64,000 nucleotides of DNA from Chloroflexota bacterium. GTDB lineage: Bacteria > Chloroflexota > Anaerolineae > Anaerolineales > Villigracilaceae. The stretch covers positions 124,001 to 188,000 of the forward strand of contig JACPYX010000019.1 in the NCBI GenBank assembly GCA_016195815.1. The letters are read 5' to 3'. The translations under genes were made by a program, and so were the position numbers. The number at the start of each line of letters is the position of its first letter. Within the stretch, counting starts at the first letter, position 1. This document shows positions 27,727 through 36,607 of the stretch, piece after piece. The notes beneath the pieces are model-generated. The model was not told the origin of the DNA. It was given only the letters and a program-made list of their open reading frames with translations, and ran no database searches.

Positions 27727-28005
27727 ATGAAAAAAGTTTTGGATATTTTACTGGTGTTTGTTTTGCTCGCGGCAATCGGTTATCTTGTGTATGCAGGCGA
27801 GATCAGCGGAGGTGTAAATTTGTTTGTCACGGCCACGCCGACCCTGACCAGCACACCCGCGCCCTCGTTGACTCCCGCCTTCACATTGACGCCAACCCTG
27901 ACGGTCACACCTACTTACACATTTACACCCATTTCCACTTTGACAGCCGCGCCGCCAAAGACATTTACGCCCATCGGGACTCAAGCTTTCACGATAACAC
28001 CGTAA
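27727..28005 (+). CDS. Small membrane-anchored Thr/Pro-rich protein
   Basis: 92 residues: an N-terminal membrane segment (MKKVLDILLVFVLLAAIGYLV, about 4-24) followed by an outside tail of about 65 residues built from repeats of TLTPTLT and PTYTFTP type. No folded domain remains after the anchor. Similar tails link LysM and other domains elsewhere in this window, so this may be a bare spacer, a truncated relative or a small surface protein. No function can be assigned. The start follows a leaderless-type -10 box. It lies 115 bp ahead of tgt on the same strand. Confidence 0.6.
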   Translation: MKKVLDILLVFVLLAAIGYLVYAGEISGGVNLFVTATPTLTSTPAPSLTPAFTLTPTLTVTPTYTFTPISTLTAAPPKTFTPIGTQAFTITP

Positions 28006-28009
28006 TTGA

Positions 28010-29275
<1,266 letters not shown>

Positions 29276-29283
29276 AAGTTGAA

Positions 29284-29330
29284 GCCTTTCTCCCTTCGTG
29301 CTCTTTGTGTACTTTGTGTTTAGAAAAGGA
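29284..29330. repeat. Word repeat, CTTTGTGTACTTTGTG family
   Basis: The gap between tgt and uppP holds CTTCGTGCTCTTTGTGTACTT type words with period about 9. The complement gives ACAAAGTACACAAAGAGCACGAAGG, a dispersed word also seen at 49679-49758 and, in divergent form, at 32474-32502. It lies immediately before the uppP start and the GAAAAGGA ribosome binding site. Confidence 0.6.
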
Positions 29331-29336
29331 ATCTCT

Positions 29337-30143
29337 ATGACCCTCCTCCAATCCATCCTGCTCGGCATCGTCGAAGGCCTGACGGAATTCATCCCGGTCT
29401 CGTCTACTGCGCAACTGCTCATCGGTCAGACGCTTCTGCGCATCCCGCCCAGCGCTGCCATGACTGCTTTCCTGGTCATCGTGCAACTCGGCCCACTCAT
29501 GGCGCTGATCGTTTATTTCTGGAAAGACCTGCTGTCATTGGTCAAGGCCTTCTTTGCCGCGCCGTTCTCCACCGAAGAAAATAAACTGGCATGGTACATT
29601 ATCATCGCCACTATCCCTGCATTGATTGCAGGCTTCCTGCTCAAGGACTATGTCGAAGCGCTATTTAAAACTCCTTTGTTGGAAGCGGCCATCCGCATGT
29701 TCGCGGCTGCCATCTTGTTAACGCTGGCCGAACTCATCGGTAAACGTTTGCGTAAACTCGACTCGATGACTTGGCTGGATGCCCTGATTGTCGGTCTGTT
29801 TCAAATTCTAGCGGTCTTTCCCGGAGCATCACGTTCCGGTGCGACCATTAGCGGCGGCATGTTACGCGGTTTTGACCGCCTGTCCGCGGCGCGTTTCGCC
29901 TTTCTAATGTCCGCGCCTGTGATGTTGGCAGCAGGCGGCTATGAAACCCTTAAGTTGTTCAGGATGCCCGGGCTTGGCGAATTTCTGCCCATTCTGGCGG
30001 CCGGCTTCACTGCCGCGGCAATCGTTGGCTGGCTGGCAATTAAGTGGTTGCTGAACTATCTCAATCGGCACTCGCTGTATGTCTTTGCCGCGTATTGTGT
30101 CGTTGCCGGCGCTCTCAGTCTCGTGTTCCTGTTCTTTGCATAA
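29337..30143 (+). CDS. uppP: Undecaprenyl-diphosphatase
   Basis: 268 residues, about eight membrane segments. Motifs: LGIVEGLTEFIPVSSTAQLL (the catalytic Glu-rich motif E-x-x-x-E) and FPGASRSGATISGGM (the PGxSRSGxT phosphate-binding motif). UppP recycles undecaprenyl pyrophosphate to the monophosphate carrier for wall and surface glycan synthesis and gives bacitracin resistance when overproduced. ATG 29337 follows AAAAGGAATCTCT; the in-frame ATG at 29298 sits inside the word repeat and is rejected. Confidence 0.95.
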   Translation: MTLLQSILLGIVEGLTEFIPVSSTAQLLIGQTLLRIPPSAAMTAFLVIVQLGPLMALIVYFWKDLLSLVKAFFAAPFSTEENKLAWYIIIATIPALIAGFLLKDYVEALFKTPLLEAAIRMFAAAILLTLAELIGKRLRKLDSMTWLDALIVGLFQILAVFPGASRSGATISGGMLRGFDRLSAARFAFLMSAPVMLAAGGYETLKLFRMPGLGEFLPILAAGFTAAAIVGWLAIKWLLNYLNRHSLYVFAAYCVVAGALSLVFLFFA

Positions 30144-30181
30144 AGCACGCAGGGACGGGCGACTCTTCGTCCCGATATTGC

Positions 30182-30832
30182 ATGAAAAAAATTCTCAGCG
30201 TTATCCTGTTTTTTCTGACTGCCTGCGCTTCTACGACACCTGCTGTTACGCCACAGCTCGTAAAAGTTTACATCACATCGTCGGCGCAGCCACGGCTGGC
30301 AGATTTATATAATTGTGCTTCTGTTTCTGCGGTTATCAATTTGTCCGATCCGCAAACGGCGGATGTTTTGATTCGAGTGGGCGAGCCAGATAATTTGCTC
30401 ACGCCTGCATTTCAAATCGGGACGGAAGATATCCTCGTTGCCGTTCATCCCCAGACCGGAGTCAGCTCACTGACCATTGGGCAGGCGCGGCAGCTGTTCA
30501 CGGGTCAAGCCACGAATTGGAAAGATGTAGGCGGCAACGATATGCCGGTGCAGGTGTGGACGTATTCGCCAGATGACGATGCGCAACAGATATTTAATGA
30601 TACCGTTTTGGCTGGTCAACCCGTCACATCGCTGGCGCGTTTGGCGGTATCCGCTCAGGCCATGTCTGATGCGATCGGGGCGCAGGCCGGCTCGGTCGGA
30701 GTCCTGACGCGGCGTTGGAAAGCAGGCAACACGCGTGAAGCGCTGATTGTCGCATCCGTGCCGGTGCTGGCGATCACAAAATCTGAACCCCAAGGCGCAC
30801 TCAAAAACCTGATTGCCTGCCTGCAGAAATAA
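30182..30832 (+). CDS. Lipoprotein with phosphate-binding (PstS-like) domain
   Basis: 216 residues. Signal MKKILSVILFFLTACAS with lipobox Cys at about residue 15. The mature part resembles the PBP_like_2 fold: DILVAVHPQTGVSSLTIGQARQLFTGQATNWKDVGG is the usual hinge region, and VQVWTYSPDDDAQQIFNDTVL follows. It is shorter than PstS (about 330). No pst permease genes are adjacent, so it could be an orphan or signalling solute binder. It begins 38 bp after uppP. Confidence 0.72.
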   Translation: MKKILSVILFFLTACASTTPAVTPQLVKVYITSSAQPRLADLYNCASVSAVINLSDPQTADVLIRVGEPDNLLTPAFQIGTEDILVAVHPQTGVSSLTIGQARQLFTGQATNWKDVGGNDMPVQVWTYSPDDDAQQIFNDTVLAGQPVTSLARLAVSAQAMSDAIGAQAGSVGVLTRRWKAGNTREALIVASVPVLAITKSEPQGALKNLIACLQK

Positions 30833-30888
30833 TTTGTAAGATTTGTTCGTGATCGGCTGTCTCTTTCATGGAATTTCACGGAGGAGCC

Positions 30889-31401
30889 ATGAGTGAATTG
30901 GAAAAATTCCGTACAGCGAAAGATGGTTTTTTTAGGGACCACCCTCAAAGTCCGCTCACGCGCGAACAGAAACAGAGCTTTAGCGGGCTGAATTATTTCC
31001 CCGAAAATGCCGATTTGCGACTCGAAGTCAAGGCGGATGAACTGCCTGTCAAAGAGCGCATCGAGATGCAGACTTCAACCGGGGATACACAGGTTTACTT
31101 TCGTCACAGCCGTTTCAAATTCCGGGCCGAGGGACAGGACTCGGAGTTGACTATTTATGAGGGGCCAAACGGTTTCTTCCTGCCTTTCGTTGACTCTTTG
31201 GCTGGAAAAGAAACTTATGGCGCCGGGCGTTATCTTGAGCCTGAGCCTTTGCCCGGCGGACGCTTTTTGGTTGATTTTAATCTGGCTTATAACCCGTACT
31301 GCGCTTATAACGAGCGTTGGTCATGCCCTTTGACGCCGTTTGAGAACCGGCTCAAAGTTCCGATTCGCGCCGGGGAAAAACTATTTGATGCAGATCATTA
31401 A
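30889..31401 (+). CDS. DUF1684 family protein
   Basis: 170 residues. MSELEKFRTAKDGFFRDHPQSPL followed by FSGLNYFPENADLRLEVK, and a C-terminal FNLAYNPYCAYNERWSCPLTP, are the DUF1684 hallmarks. The function of this family is not established. It is soluble, with no signal. Start ATG 30889 follows GGAGGAGCC; the in-frame ATG 30868 is less suitable. A 17-bp-stem terminator follows directly. Confidence 0.85.
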   Translation: MSELEKFRTAKDGFFRDHPQSPLTREQKQSFSGLNYFPENADLRLEVKADELPVKERIEMQTSTGDTQVYFRHSRFKFRAEGQDSELTIYEGPNGFFLPFVDSLAGKETYGAGRYLEPEPLPGGRFLVDFNLAYNPYCAYNERWSCPLTPFENRLKVPIRAGEKLFDADH

Positions 31402-31403
31402 AT

Positions 31404-31440
31404 AATAAGAAGATGGACTTTCAAAGTCCGTCTTCTTATT
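31404..31440. terminator. Bidirectional terminator
   Basis: AATAAGAAGATGGACTT (31404-31420) pairs with AAGTCCGTCTTCTTATT (31424-31440), 17 bp with one G-U and a 3-nt loop. It separates the DUF1684 gene and the anti-sigma gene. Confidence 0.85.
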
Positions 31441-31726
31441 GCTTTGCGGCTGTTTGTAGAACGTTCAACAGCGCTTCGTATTCTTCGCAGCAATCGGAGC
31501 AGATATCAAGATGCTCGCGCAGGAGCGGCATGAGCAGGGCGGCATCTTCGCCGCGCACTTCTTTTTCCACGTATTCATCCAATTGATCAAAGACTTCCTT
31601 GCAGGTTGTATCCTCTTTGCGAACTTTATCGAGCACGCGCATGAATCCCTGAACTACTTCGTCAGGAAGTTCTTGCCTGCGCCAAATACGTTTGAAGGCG
31701 CTTTTGATAAAGTTTTTGATATTCAT
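31436..31726 (-). CDS. Soluble zinc-binding anti-sigma factor candidate
   Basis: 96 residues. A ZAS-type motif is present: TCKEVFDQLDEYVEKE followed by LREHLDICSDCCEEY, giving His-x3-Cys-x2-Cys. There is no membrane segment, so it would be a cytoplasmic anti-sigma factor. It lies 39 bp after the ECF sigma gene on the same strand and probably binds it. The stop codon overlaps the terminator arm. The basic N-terminus (FIKSAFKRIWRR) is unlike the ZAS core and might contact nucleic acid or membrane. Confidence 0.8.
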   Translation of the reverse strand: MNIKNFIKSAFKRIWRRQELPDEVVQGFMRVLDKVRKEDTTCKEVFDQLDEYVEKEVRGEDAALLMPLLREHLDICSDCCEEYEALLNVLQTAAKQ

Positions 31727-31765
31727 GCCAGACCTGTGACTTGGACGTTTAATTATTAGCCAATC

Positions 31766-32404
31766 TTACTTTTGCTCGAATGCAGCCAGGACTTCCTGCG
31801 ATGTTAAACCTTCGCTCGTCAGGCGGTGTTTTAGGCGAAGGCGGGCGTCGTGCAGAAGCTTGTATAACGCGTTGCGGTTGGTTTTCATGCGCCTGGCCGC
31901 TTCTTCGAGCGGCATATTCTGTATGCCGAGCAGGGTTAGAGCTTCACGTTGCTTTGGGGTAAGTTCCTGTTCGAGAATCCGGCGGACGCGCGCCATCATG
32001 TCGGCCTGTTCGGCGATTTCAGCCGGGCCGGGCTGACGGTCGGCCATGATGCGGGCTGGGGCGGGGGATTCTTCGTTGTCCACAATCTCATCGAGAGATG
32101 AATCCTGCCAGCGTTTGCGGCGCAATTCTGTCAGCGCAATGCGGATGGCGATCTTATGCACCCAGGTGGTGAACATGCTGCGGCCTTCGAAAGTATCAAG
32201 CTGGTCGAGCACGCGCAGAAGGGTCTCCTGAGTCACTTCGTCAACAAGAGGAGCGAAGAGCGGCGAGTCGGGAGAGAGCCAGCGTGAGAGGGCATAAGGC
32301 AGTCCATGTGCGATGATCTCGCGTAGATCGGTCAGCGCTTCTTCGCGCACTTCACCGTCGGCGCGCAGGTCGTTCAGCCAGGATTCGTTGGAGCGGTTGG
32401 TCAT
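31766..32404 (-). CDS. ECF-type RNA polymerase sigma factor
   Basis: 212 residues. Region 2 (about 65-125) includes EVTQETLLRVLDQLDTFEGR and FTTWVHKIAIRIALTELRRK; region 4 (about 155-205) includes LTPKQREALTLLGIQNMPLEEA and a recognition helix (TNRNALYKLLHDARLRLKHRL). Between them, a long linker has DNEESPAPARIMADRQPGP. Start ATG 32404 is chosen because a TATAAT box lies between it and the upstream in-frame ATG 32437, so the transcript cannot contain the latter. The partner anti-sigma gene follows. Its own promoter sequence requirements are not visible. Confidence 0.9.
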   Translation of the reverse strand: MTNRSNESWLNDLRADGEVREEALTDLREIIAHGLPYALSRWLSPDSPLFAPLVDEVTQETLLRVLDQLDTFEGRSMFTTWVHKIAIRIALTELRRKRWQDSSLDEIVDNEESPAPARIMADRQPGPAEIAEQADMMARVRRILEQELTPKQREALTLLGIQNMPLEEAARRMKTNRNALYKLLHDARLRLKHRLTSEGLTSQEVLAAFEQK

Positions 32405-32414
32405 GAATAACAAA

Positions 32415-32420
32415 ATTATA
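32415..32420 (-). promoter_or_regulatory. -10 box ten bases before the sigma factor gene
   Basis: TATAAT on the minus strand (32420-32415), ten bases, ATG 32404. It fixes the start codon because the next in-frame ATG (32437) is upstream of the box. Confidence 0.5.
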
Positions 32421-32473
32421 TCAGACGCAGATAGCATAATGGCAGCGAAAACAATTATTTTTATAAATATTTA

Positions 32474-32502
32474 ACGCGAAGGCGCAGAGACGCAAAGCGA
32501 AA
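32474..32502. repeat. Word repeat, GCGAAGGCGCAGAGACGCAA type
   Basis: In the 180-bp gap between the sigma factor and tRNA-Val, GCGAAGGCGCAGAGACGCAA shows a 9-10 base period. It resembles the AAAGGCGCTAAGAATACGCA word at 49684. The rest of this gap is AT-rich with no gene seen. Confidence 0.5.
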
Positions 32503-32545
32503 TAAAGGATCTTGGCTTTTTCGTTTAGCTGTCTGCGCAAAAATT

Positions 32546-32579
32546 AGAAAAATCGCCGCGAATTCGCGGCGATTTTTCT
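32546..32579. terminator. Perfect palindromic terminator after tRNA-Val
   Basis: Bases 32546-32579 form a perfect 34-base palindrome with core CGCCGCGAATTCGCGGCG and A/T runs outside, ending one base before the tRNA 3' end on the minus strand. Confidence 0.85.
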
Positions 32580-32580
32580 G

Positions 32581-32654
32581 TGGGCGCGGAGGGGCTCGAA
32601 CCCCCGACCTCATGTGTGTGATACATGCGCTCTAACCAACTGAGCTACGCGCCC
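32581..32654 (-). tRNA. tRNA-Val (CAC)
   Basis: The minus-strand cloverleaf has acceptor GGGCGCG/CGCGCCC, D stem GCTC/GAGC, anticodon stem CATGT/ACATG around loop ATCACAC (anticodon CAC), and T stem GGGGG with TTCGAGC. CCA is not encoded. A terminator follows at once. Confidence 0.95.
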
Positions 32655-32702
32655 GGAGCGTTCGGGATTATAGCCGAGATAACTTCCTTGCGCAAGACTG
32701 GC

Positions 32703-33905
32703 CTATGGAGGCGGTAAAAGATCCCATGGATTGACAACCGTGCTGGATGTGCGGATTTCAAAGTGCAGGTGCGGGCCGCTCGAGTTGCCGGTACTGCCGA
32801 TCGCACCAATCGTTTGGCCCTGTGTTACATTGTCTCCGCAGCCTACAAAGATCTCGCTCAAGTGCGCGTATAACGATTGGAAGCCGTTGCCATGATCAAT
32901 CATGATCATATTGCCATAACCATAATTGTTCCAGCCTGCGTACACTACCACGCCGCCGTCGGTCGCCGCCACATTGTCGCCTTGGTTGCCCATCAAGTCC
33001 AGGCCTAGGTGGTTGGTCTTGATGGAATAATCGTAACCCGACAGAACATGCTTGGCGGTTGGATAAACAAACGTTCCATAGCCGACCGCGCCGCCGTTGA
33101 CAGCCGGGCAGGCGCCAGGGCCTCCTACTTGCGCGCTGGCCGGGTTCGAGCGGGTAATCCCCAATGGCACTTGTCCGGGCGTATGATATTGATACTTGCC
33201 GCCGGGAACAAAGATCCACGTGCCGGGTTTGATATTGGGAAGCGCATAATCGCCGATGGTATTCGGGTCAAGTTGATTAAGCGGGTAGTTGACAATATCC
33301 TCCGGTTTCACTTCATAGTAACTTGCCACGCCGTTCAAGCCTTCGCCCGCCTGCCATTCGCGATAGACGCCGTCTTCAGGCATGATATTTAATTCCTGTC
33401 CGGGTTTAAGGTTGTCCGGGTCGTCCAAAAGAACATAGTAGTTGGCCGCGAAAACAGTCTTTGGTTGCAGGCCAAACTTATCGGCTATGCCGATTATCGT
33501 ATCGCCTGCCACGACTGTATATTTTGTGATTCCCTGCCGCGCCCGCGTGGGGACGCTGGTGTGAATATTTGTTTGACGGAGAATGCCGAAGGAGGATACA
33601 TCCTGGGGCAGGGATGAGGCCGGCGCGGGTGCGGCCAGAGTCGGACCTTGAAGCGGCCCGTCGTTGCCCTGCGCTTTTGCCTCGGGCAGGCGGAAATACG
33701 TCTGCGCCAGCCAGATCACGAGCGCAACTGCAAGGACCGAGAAGATATTGGTCGCAGCGCGCAATAACGATTCGCCCAATCCCATTTGGATCAGGCTCTG
33801 CATCCAGCTTGAAACGCGATTTGGTTTGCCGGTGGAGAAAGTTTCCTGTGGCTCTGAAGATTCCCCGCTTTGCGCTTTTGAGTTGTCTTTGAATTTTCTC
33901 TGCAT
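32703..33905 (-). CDS. M23 peptidase with LysM domain, membrane-anchored
   Basis: 400 residues. One membrane segment (about 52-72, AATNIFSVLAVALVIWLA) follows a cytoplasmic N-terminus. LysM is at about 128-175 (KYTVVAGDTIIGIADKFG), a second degenerate LysM-like part at about 180-235 (VYREWQAGEGLNGVASYYEV), and an M23 (LytM) domain at about 295-400: HLGLDLMGNQGDNV (His and Asp zinc ligands) and GPHLHFEIRTSS (HxH). It likely cuts peptidoglycan cross-links. All metal ligands are present. Start ATG 33905 has GCGGAG upstream; the longer frame from 33962 is unlikely. Confidence 0.92.
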   Translation of the reverse strand: MQRKFKDNSKAQSGESSEPQETFSTGKPNRVSSWMQSLIQMGLGESLLRAATNIFSVLAVALVIWLAQTYFRLPEAKAQGNDGPLQGPTLAAPAPASSLPQDVSSFGILRQTNIHTSVPTRARQGITKYTVVAGDTIIGIADKFGLQPKTVFAANYYVLLDDPDNLKPGQELNIMPEDGVYREWQAGEGLNGVASYYEVKPEDIVNYPLNQLDPNTIGDYALPNIKPGTWIFVPGGKYQYHTPGQVPLGITRSNPASAQVGGPGACPAVNGGAVGYGTFVYPTAKHVLSGYDYSIKTNHLGLDLMGNQGDNVAATDGGVVVYAGWNNYGYGNMIMIDHGNGFQSLYAHLSEIFVGCGDNVTQGQTIGAIGSTGNSSGPHLHFEIRTSSTVVNPWDLLPPP

Positions 33906-34001
33906 TTGTTCTCCGCAAAAATGATAACATGCCGGGAATCGAGCGTCAAGCAAGCCTGCCAAACGCTAACCTGACGCTAAGCTTGCGTCTTCCATACAAA
34001 C

Positions 34002-34670
34002 TTAAGCAGGCACAATACATTCGGGGCGGTCGTTTGCCGGGCTGTTCACAAGCGTCGAAACGGGATAGGCTTCCATTAATTCGGCGGGGAAAGGCCTGAT
34101 TAACGATTGCAGGCTTTCGGGAGTTCGAGGCGCAGAGTCCAGCCAATCGGCGTAATTTTGTGATTCGAGAATTACCGGCATTCTGTTATGGATCGTGGTC
34201 ATGAGTTTATTGGGCGCGGTCGTGATGATCGCGCAGGAGCGGACGAATGAACCGTCGGTGGAATGCCATTCGTCCCACAGGCCCGCAAAAGCGAAAGGCT
34301 TGCCGGTTTTCAAATGAATGAAATGCGGGATCTTTGTTTTTGTCCCGGGCACGGACTTCCATTCATAAAATCCATCGGCCAGAATCAAACAGCGTTTGTA
34401 TTTATAACTGCCGCGAAATGAAGGCTTCTCGGCCAACGTCTCGCCGCGCGCGTTGATGAGCTTGTTTCCTATGGCTGGGTCTTTAGCCCACGATGGGATC
34501 AGGCCCCATATAAAAAAGTCGGCTGTGTTTTTTGTGTTGTTGGGAATGACCAGCACCGGCTGCGTCGGCGCGATGTTAAAGCGCGGCGCAAATTTGGCGG
34601 GGAAGGTGCAACCTTCAAACGCATCCTTCAAATCGGCGGGATCAACGGTTAAAGTAAATCGTCCGCACAT
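34002..34670 (-). CDS. yedK: SRAP (YedK/HMCES) family abasic-site DNA-protein crosslinker
   Basis: 222 residues. The invariant Cys2 that binds abasic DNA is in MCGRFTLTVDP; NIAPTQPVLVIPNN, LINARGETLAEKPSFRGS, FYEWKSVPGTKTKIPHF and the active-site RMPVIL match the family. YedK forms a stable crosslink to abasic sites in ssDNA. It is translationally coupled to selB (TAATG overlap at 34670). Any functional link to SelB is unlikely, so this looks like a chance operon. Confidence 0.92.
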   Translation of the reverse strand: MCGRFTLTVDPADLKDAFEGCTFPAKFAPRFNIAPTQPVLVIPNNTKNTADFFIWGLIPSWAKDPAIGNKLINARGETLAEKPSFRGSYKYKRCLILADGFYEWKSVPGTKTKIPHFIHLKTGKPFAFAGLWDEWHSTDGSFVRSCAIITTAPNKLMTTIHNRMPVILESQNYADWLDSAPRTPESLQSLIRPFPAELMEAYPVSTLVNSPANDRPECIVPA

Positions 34671-36541
34671 TATGTCCTCAACTTTCGATAATCGCCATCC
34701 CGTATCGTCACGCCGATGGCGTCCAAATGCTCCAGCAAAGCCTGCGCGTATTTGCGGCTGGTGTTAAACAAGTCTCGAACTTCTGCCAGCGTGATCTGTC
34801 CACTTGATCTCAGCGCCGCGATAGTTTTGCTCACCATCAAATCATAATCCGCTTTACGAAAGACGACATCTGCCGAGATTGCAACCAACTCATTTGATTC
34901 GACTAAAGCGTTGACAATTTCCTCGCCGGCCTCCGCTTCGCATTCTTTGACAGATGGCGGGCTGAACGGACTCTGCGCGAACTTCCGCATCAAAGCCTCG
35001 ACTTTGGCCTGCTGGCCGTTATCGAACTTTATCTCGTGCGACGGTTGGCTGACGATGGTCATGTCCTCGCGCAATATGTTGCGTATTACGTAATACGTAA
35101 CAAGAGCGTTGAAGACACGCGACGATAACTTTAACTTGCTTTTGAGTTCTTCGCGCGGGATGCCGCGCCGGAGCGGAAAGTTTTTGTGATAGGTTTCGAC
35201 GATCTGCAAAGTTTTGGCTTGCAGTTCACTCCAATGGGGAAAAGCCGCGAAAAGTTCATCGTCAATTTTGATGAGCTTTCCACTTTCCAGCAATTCGTTC
35301 ATTGCTTCTGCGGCGGAATCTTTTTCCAGCCGCGAGCGCGTCACGATTTCTTTTGATGGTGCGATGCCAGCCGCCAGCGCGGCCTCGAACAGAACGTCAG
35401 GTGGCGAACCTTGCAAAAGTGATTCCAAACTTTTCAAAACAGAATCGTCGAAACGTTTGTGGCGGCCTTTCGGTTGTGGGTCAACAATCATGCCGCCGCC
35501 GAGAGTCTCGCCGGGAGATGGGCGCCGCAAAATGTACCGGTCGCCGCGTACGGCTACGATTGGTTCGCGCAATTCGAGCTGTATCCAGCCTTCGTCGCCG
35601 GGCGCGAGTTCCTCCGCGCCAAGCAAACGGACGGTTGCAATCGTTTCACTCGCGCCGATGAAGATTTTTGCTTCGCTGGAATGTTTGAGCGGAGAGGCGG
35701 AATCTTTGAGCAAACGAAAGCGCGTGTCCACACGGCGGGTAGCATGATATTGGCCGGGATGAGTCAGCACTTCGCCGCGTTGGATTTGTTCGGCGGCAAT
35801 GCCTGAGATGTTGACCGCCGTGCGTGAACCGGCGATAGCGGTCTCTTCTTTTTTTTTGTGTGTTTGTAATCCGCGCACGCGCCCTGTTAACCCGCTCGGC
35901 AAAATTTGTACTTCATCACCGACTGAGATGTGTCCATCGCTCAGGGTACCGGTGACAACCGCACCGAATCCGCTCATAATAAAGACGCGGTCAATGGGCA
36001 GGCGCGGGCGTCCGAGATCGAGACGGGCGGGTTTTTGTTGAAGGATGTCGGCGAGAGTCGCTGTCAGTCCGTCGAGTCCGCTTCGGGTCCGGGCCGAGAC
36101 GCGCAGGATGGGCGCCTCTCGCAGGATGGTTTCTTTGACGGCTGTCCGCACATCGGATTCAATTAAGTCGAGCCAGTCGTTATCTGGAATGAGATCAGTT
36201 TTGGTTAAGACAATTATTCCGGCGGGAATTTGAAGCAGATCGAGGATGGCGAGATGTTCTTTGGTTTGCGGCATCACGCCTTCGTCTGCGGCGATGACGA
36301 GCAGCGCCGCATCAATGCCGCCCACGCCCGCCAGCATGTTCTCGATGAAGTCGCGGTGACCGGGCACATCCACGATGCCAATCTCTTCGCCGTTGGGCAG
36401 GGTCAACCAGCCGAAGCCAAGTTCGATGGTCATCTCGCGCGCCTGCTCTTCTTTGAGACGGTCGGGATGTGTGCCAGTGAGCGCCGCAATGAGCGTGGAC
36501 TTTCCGTGATCAACGTGGCCGGCTGTGCCGATAACGCGCAT
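34670..36541 (-). CDS. selB: Selenocysteine-specific translation elongation factor SelB
   Basis: 623 residues, full length. GTPase domain motifs: IGTAGHVDHGKSTLIAAL (P-loop), EMTIELGFGW (switch I), VDVPGHRDFI (G3) and TKTDL (G4). Domains 2-3 follow to about residue 370 and the SelB winged-helix domains (about 380-623), which bind the SECIS hairpin, follow: TLAEVRDLFNTSRKYAQALLEHLD near the end is typical. SelB carries Sec-tRNA to UGA codons. selA, selD and selC are not in the window and no selenoprotein is recognised here. The start is preceded by a small inverted repeat at 36551-36597. Confidence 0.93.
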   Translation of the reverse strand: MRVIGTAGHVDHGKSTLIAALTGTHPDRLKEEQAREMTIELGFGWLTLPNGEEIGIVDVPGHRDFIENMLAGVGGIDAALLVIAADEGVMPQTKEHLAILDLLQIPAGIIVLTKTDLIPDNDWLDLIESDVRTAVKETILREAPILRVSARTRSGLDGLTATLADILQQKPARLDLGRPRLPIDRVFIMSGFGAVVTGTLSDGHISVGDEVQILPSGLTGRVRGLQTHKKKEETAIAGSRTAVNISGIAAEQIQRGEVLTHPGQYHATRRVDTRFRLLKDSASPLKHSSEAKIFIGASETIATVRLLGAEELAPGDEGWIQLELREPIVAVRGDRYILRRPSPGETLGGGMIVDPQPKGRHKRFDDSVLKSLESLLQGSPPDVLFEAALAAGIAPSKEIVTRSRLEKDSAAEAMNELLESGKLIKIDDELFAAFPHWSELQAKTLQIVETYHKNFPLRRGIPREELKSKLKLSSRVFNALVTYYVIRNILREDMTIVSQPSHEIKFDNGQQAKVEALMRKFAQSPFSPPSVKECEAEAGEEIVNALVESNELVAISADVVFRKADYDLMVSKTIAALRSSGQITLAEVRDLFNTSRKYAQALLEHLDAIGVTIRDGDYRKLRT

Positions 36542-36550
36542 GGATTAAGA

Positions 36551-36597
36551 ATCTTTCTTCTTTCCTCTTTCCAAAAGAAGGATGAAAGAAGAAAGAT
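36551..36597. repeat. Inverted repeat, ATCTTTCTTCTTTC family
   Basis: ATCTTTCTTCTTTC (36551-36564) is repeated inverted as GAAAGAAGAAAGAT (36584-36597), with a partly paired middle. It lies in the 66-bp gap upstream of selB and downstream of the coiled-coil gene. It has no GC core, so it is an unlikely terminator, and its pyrimidine-rich words look like another dispersed repeat family. Confidence 0.5.
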
Positions 36598-36607
36598 GGA
36601 GTTGATA

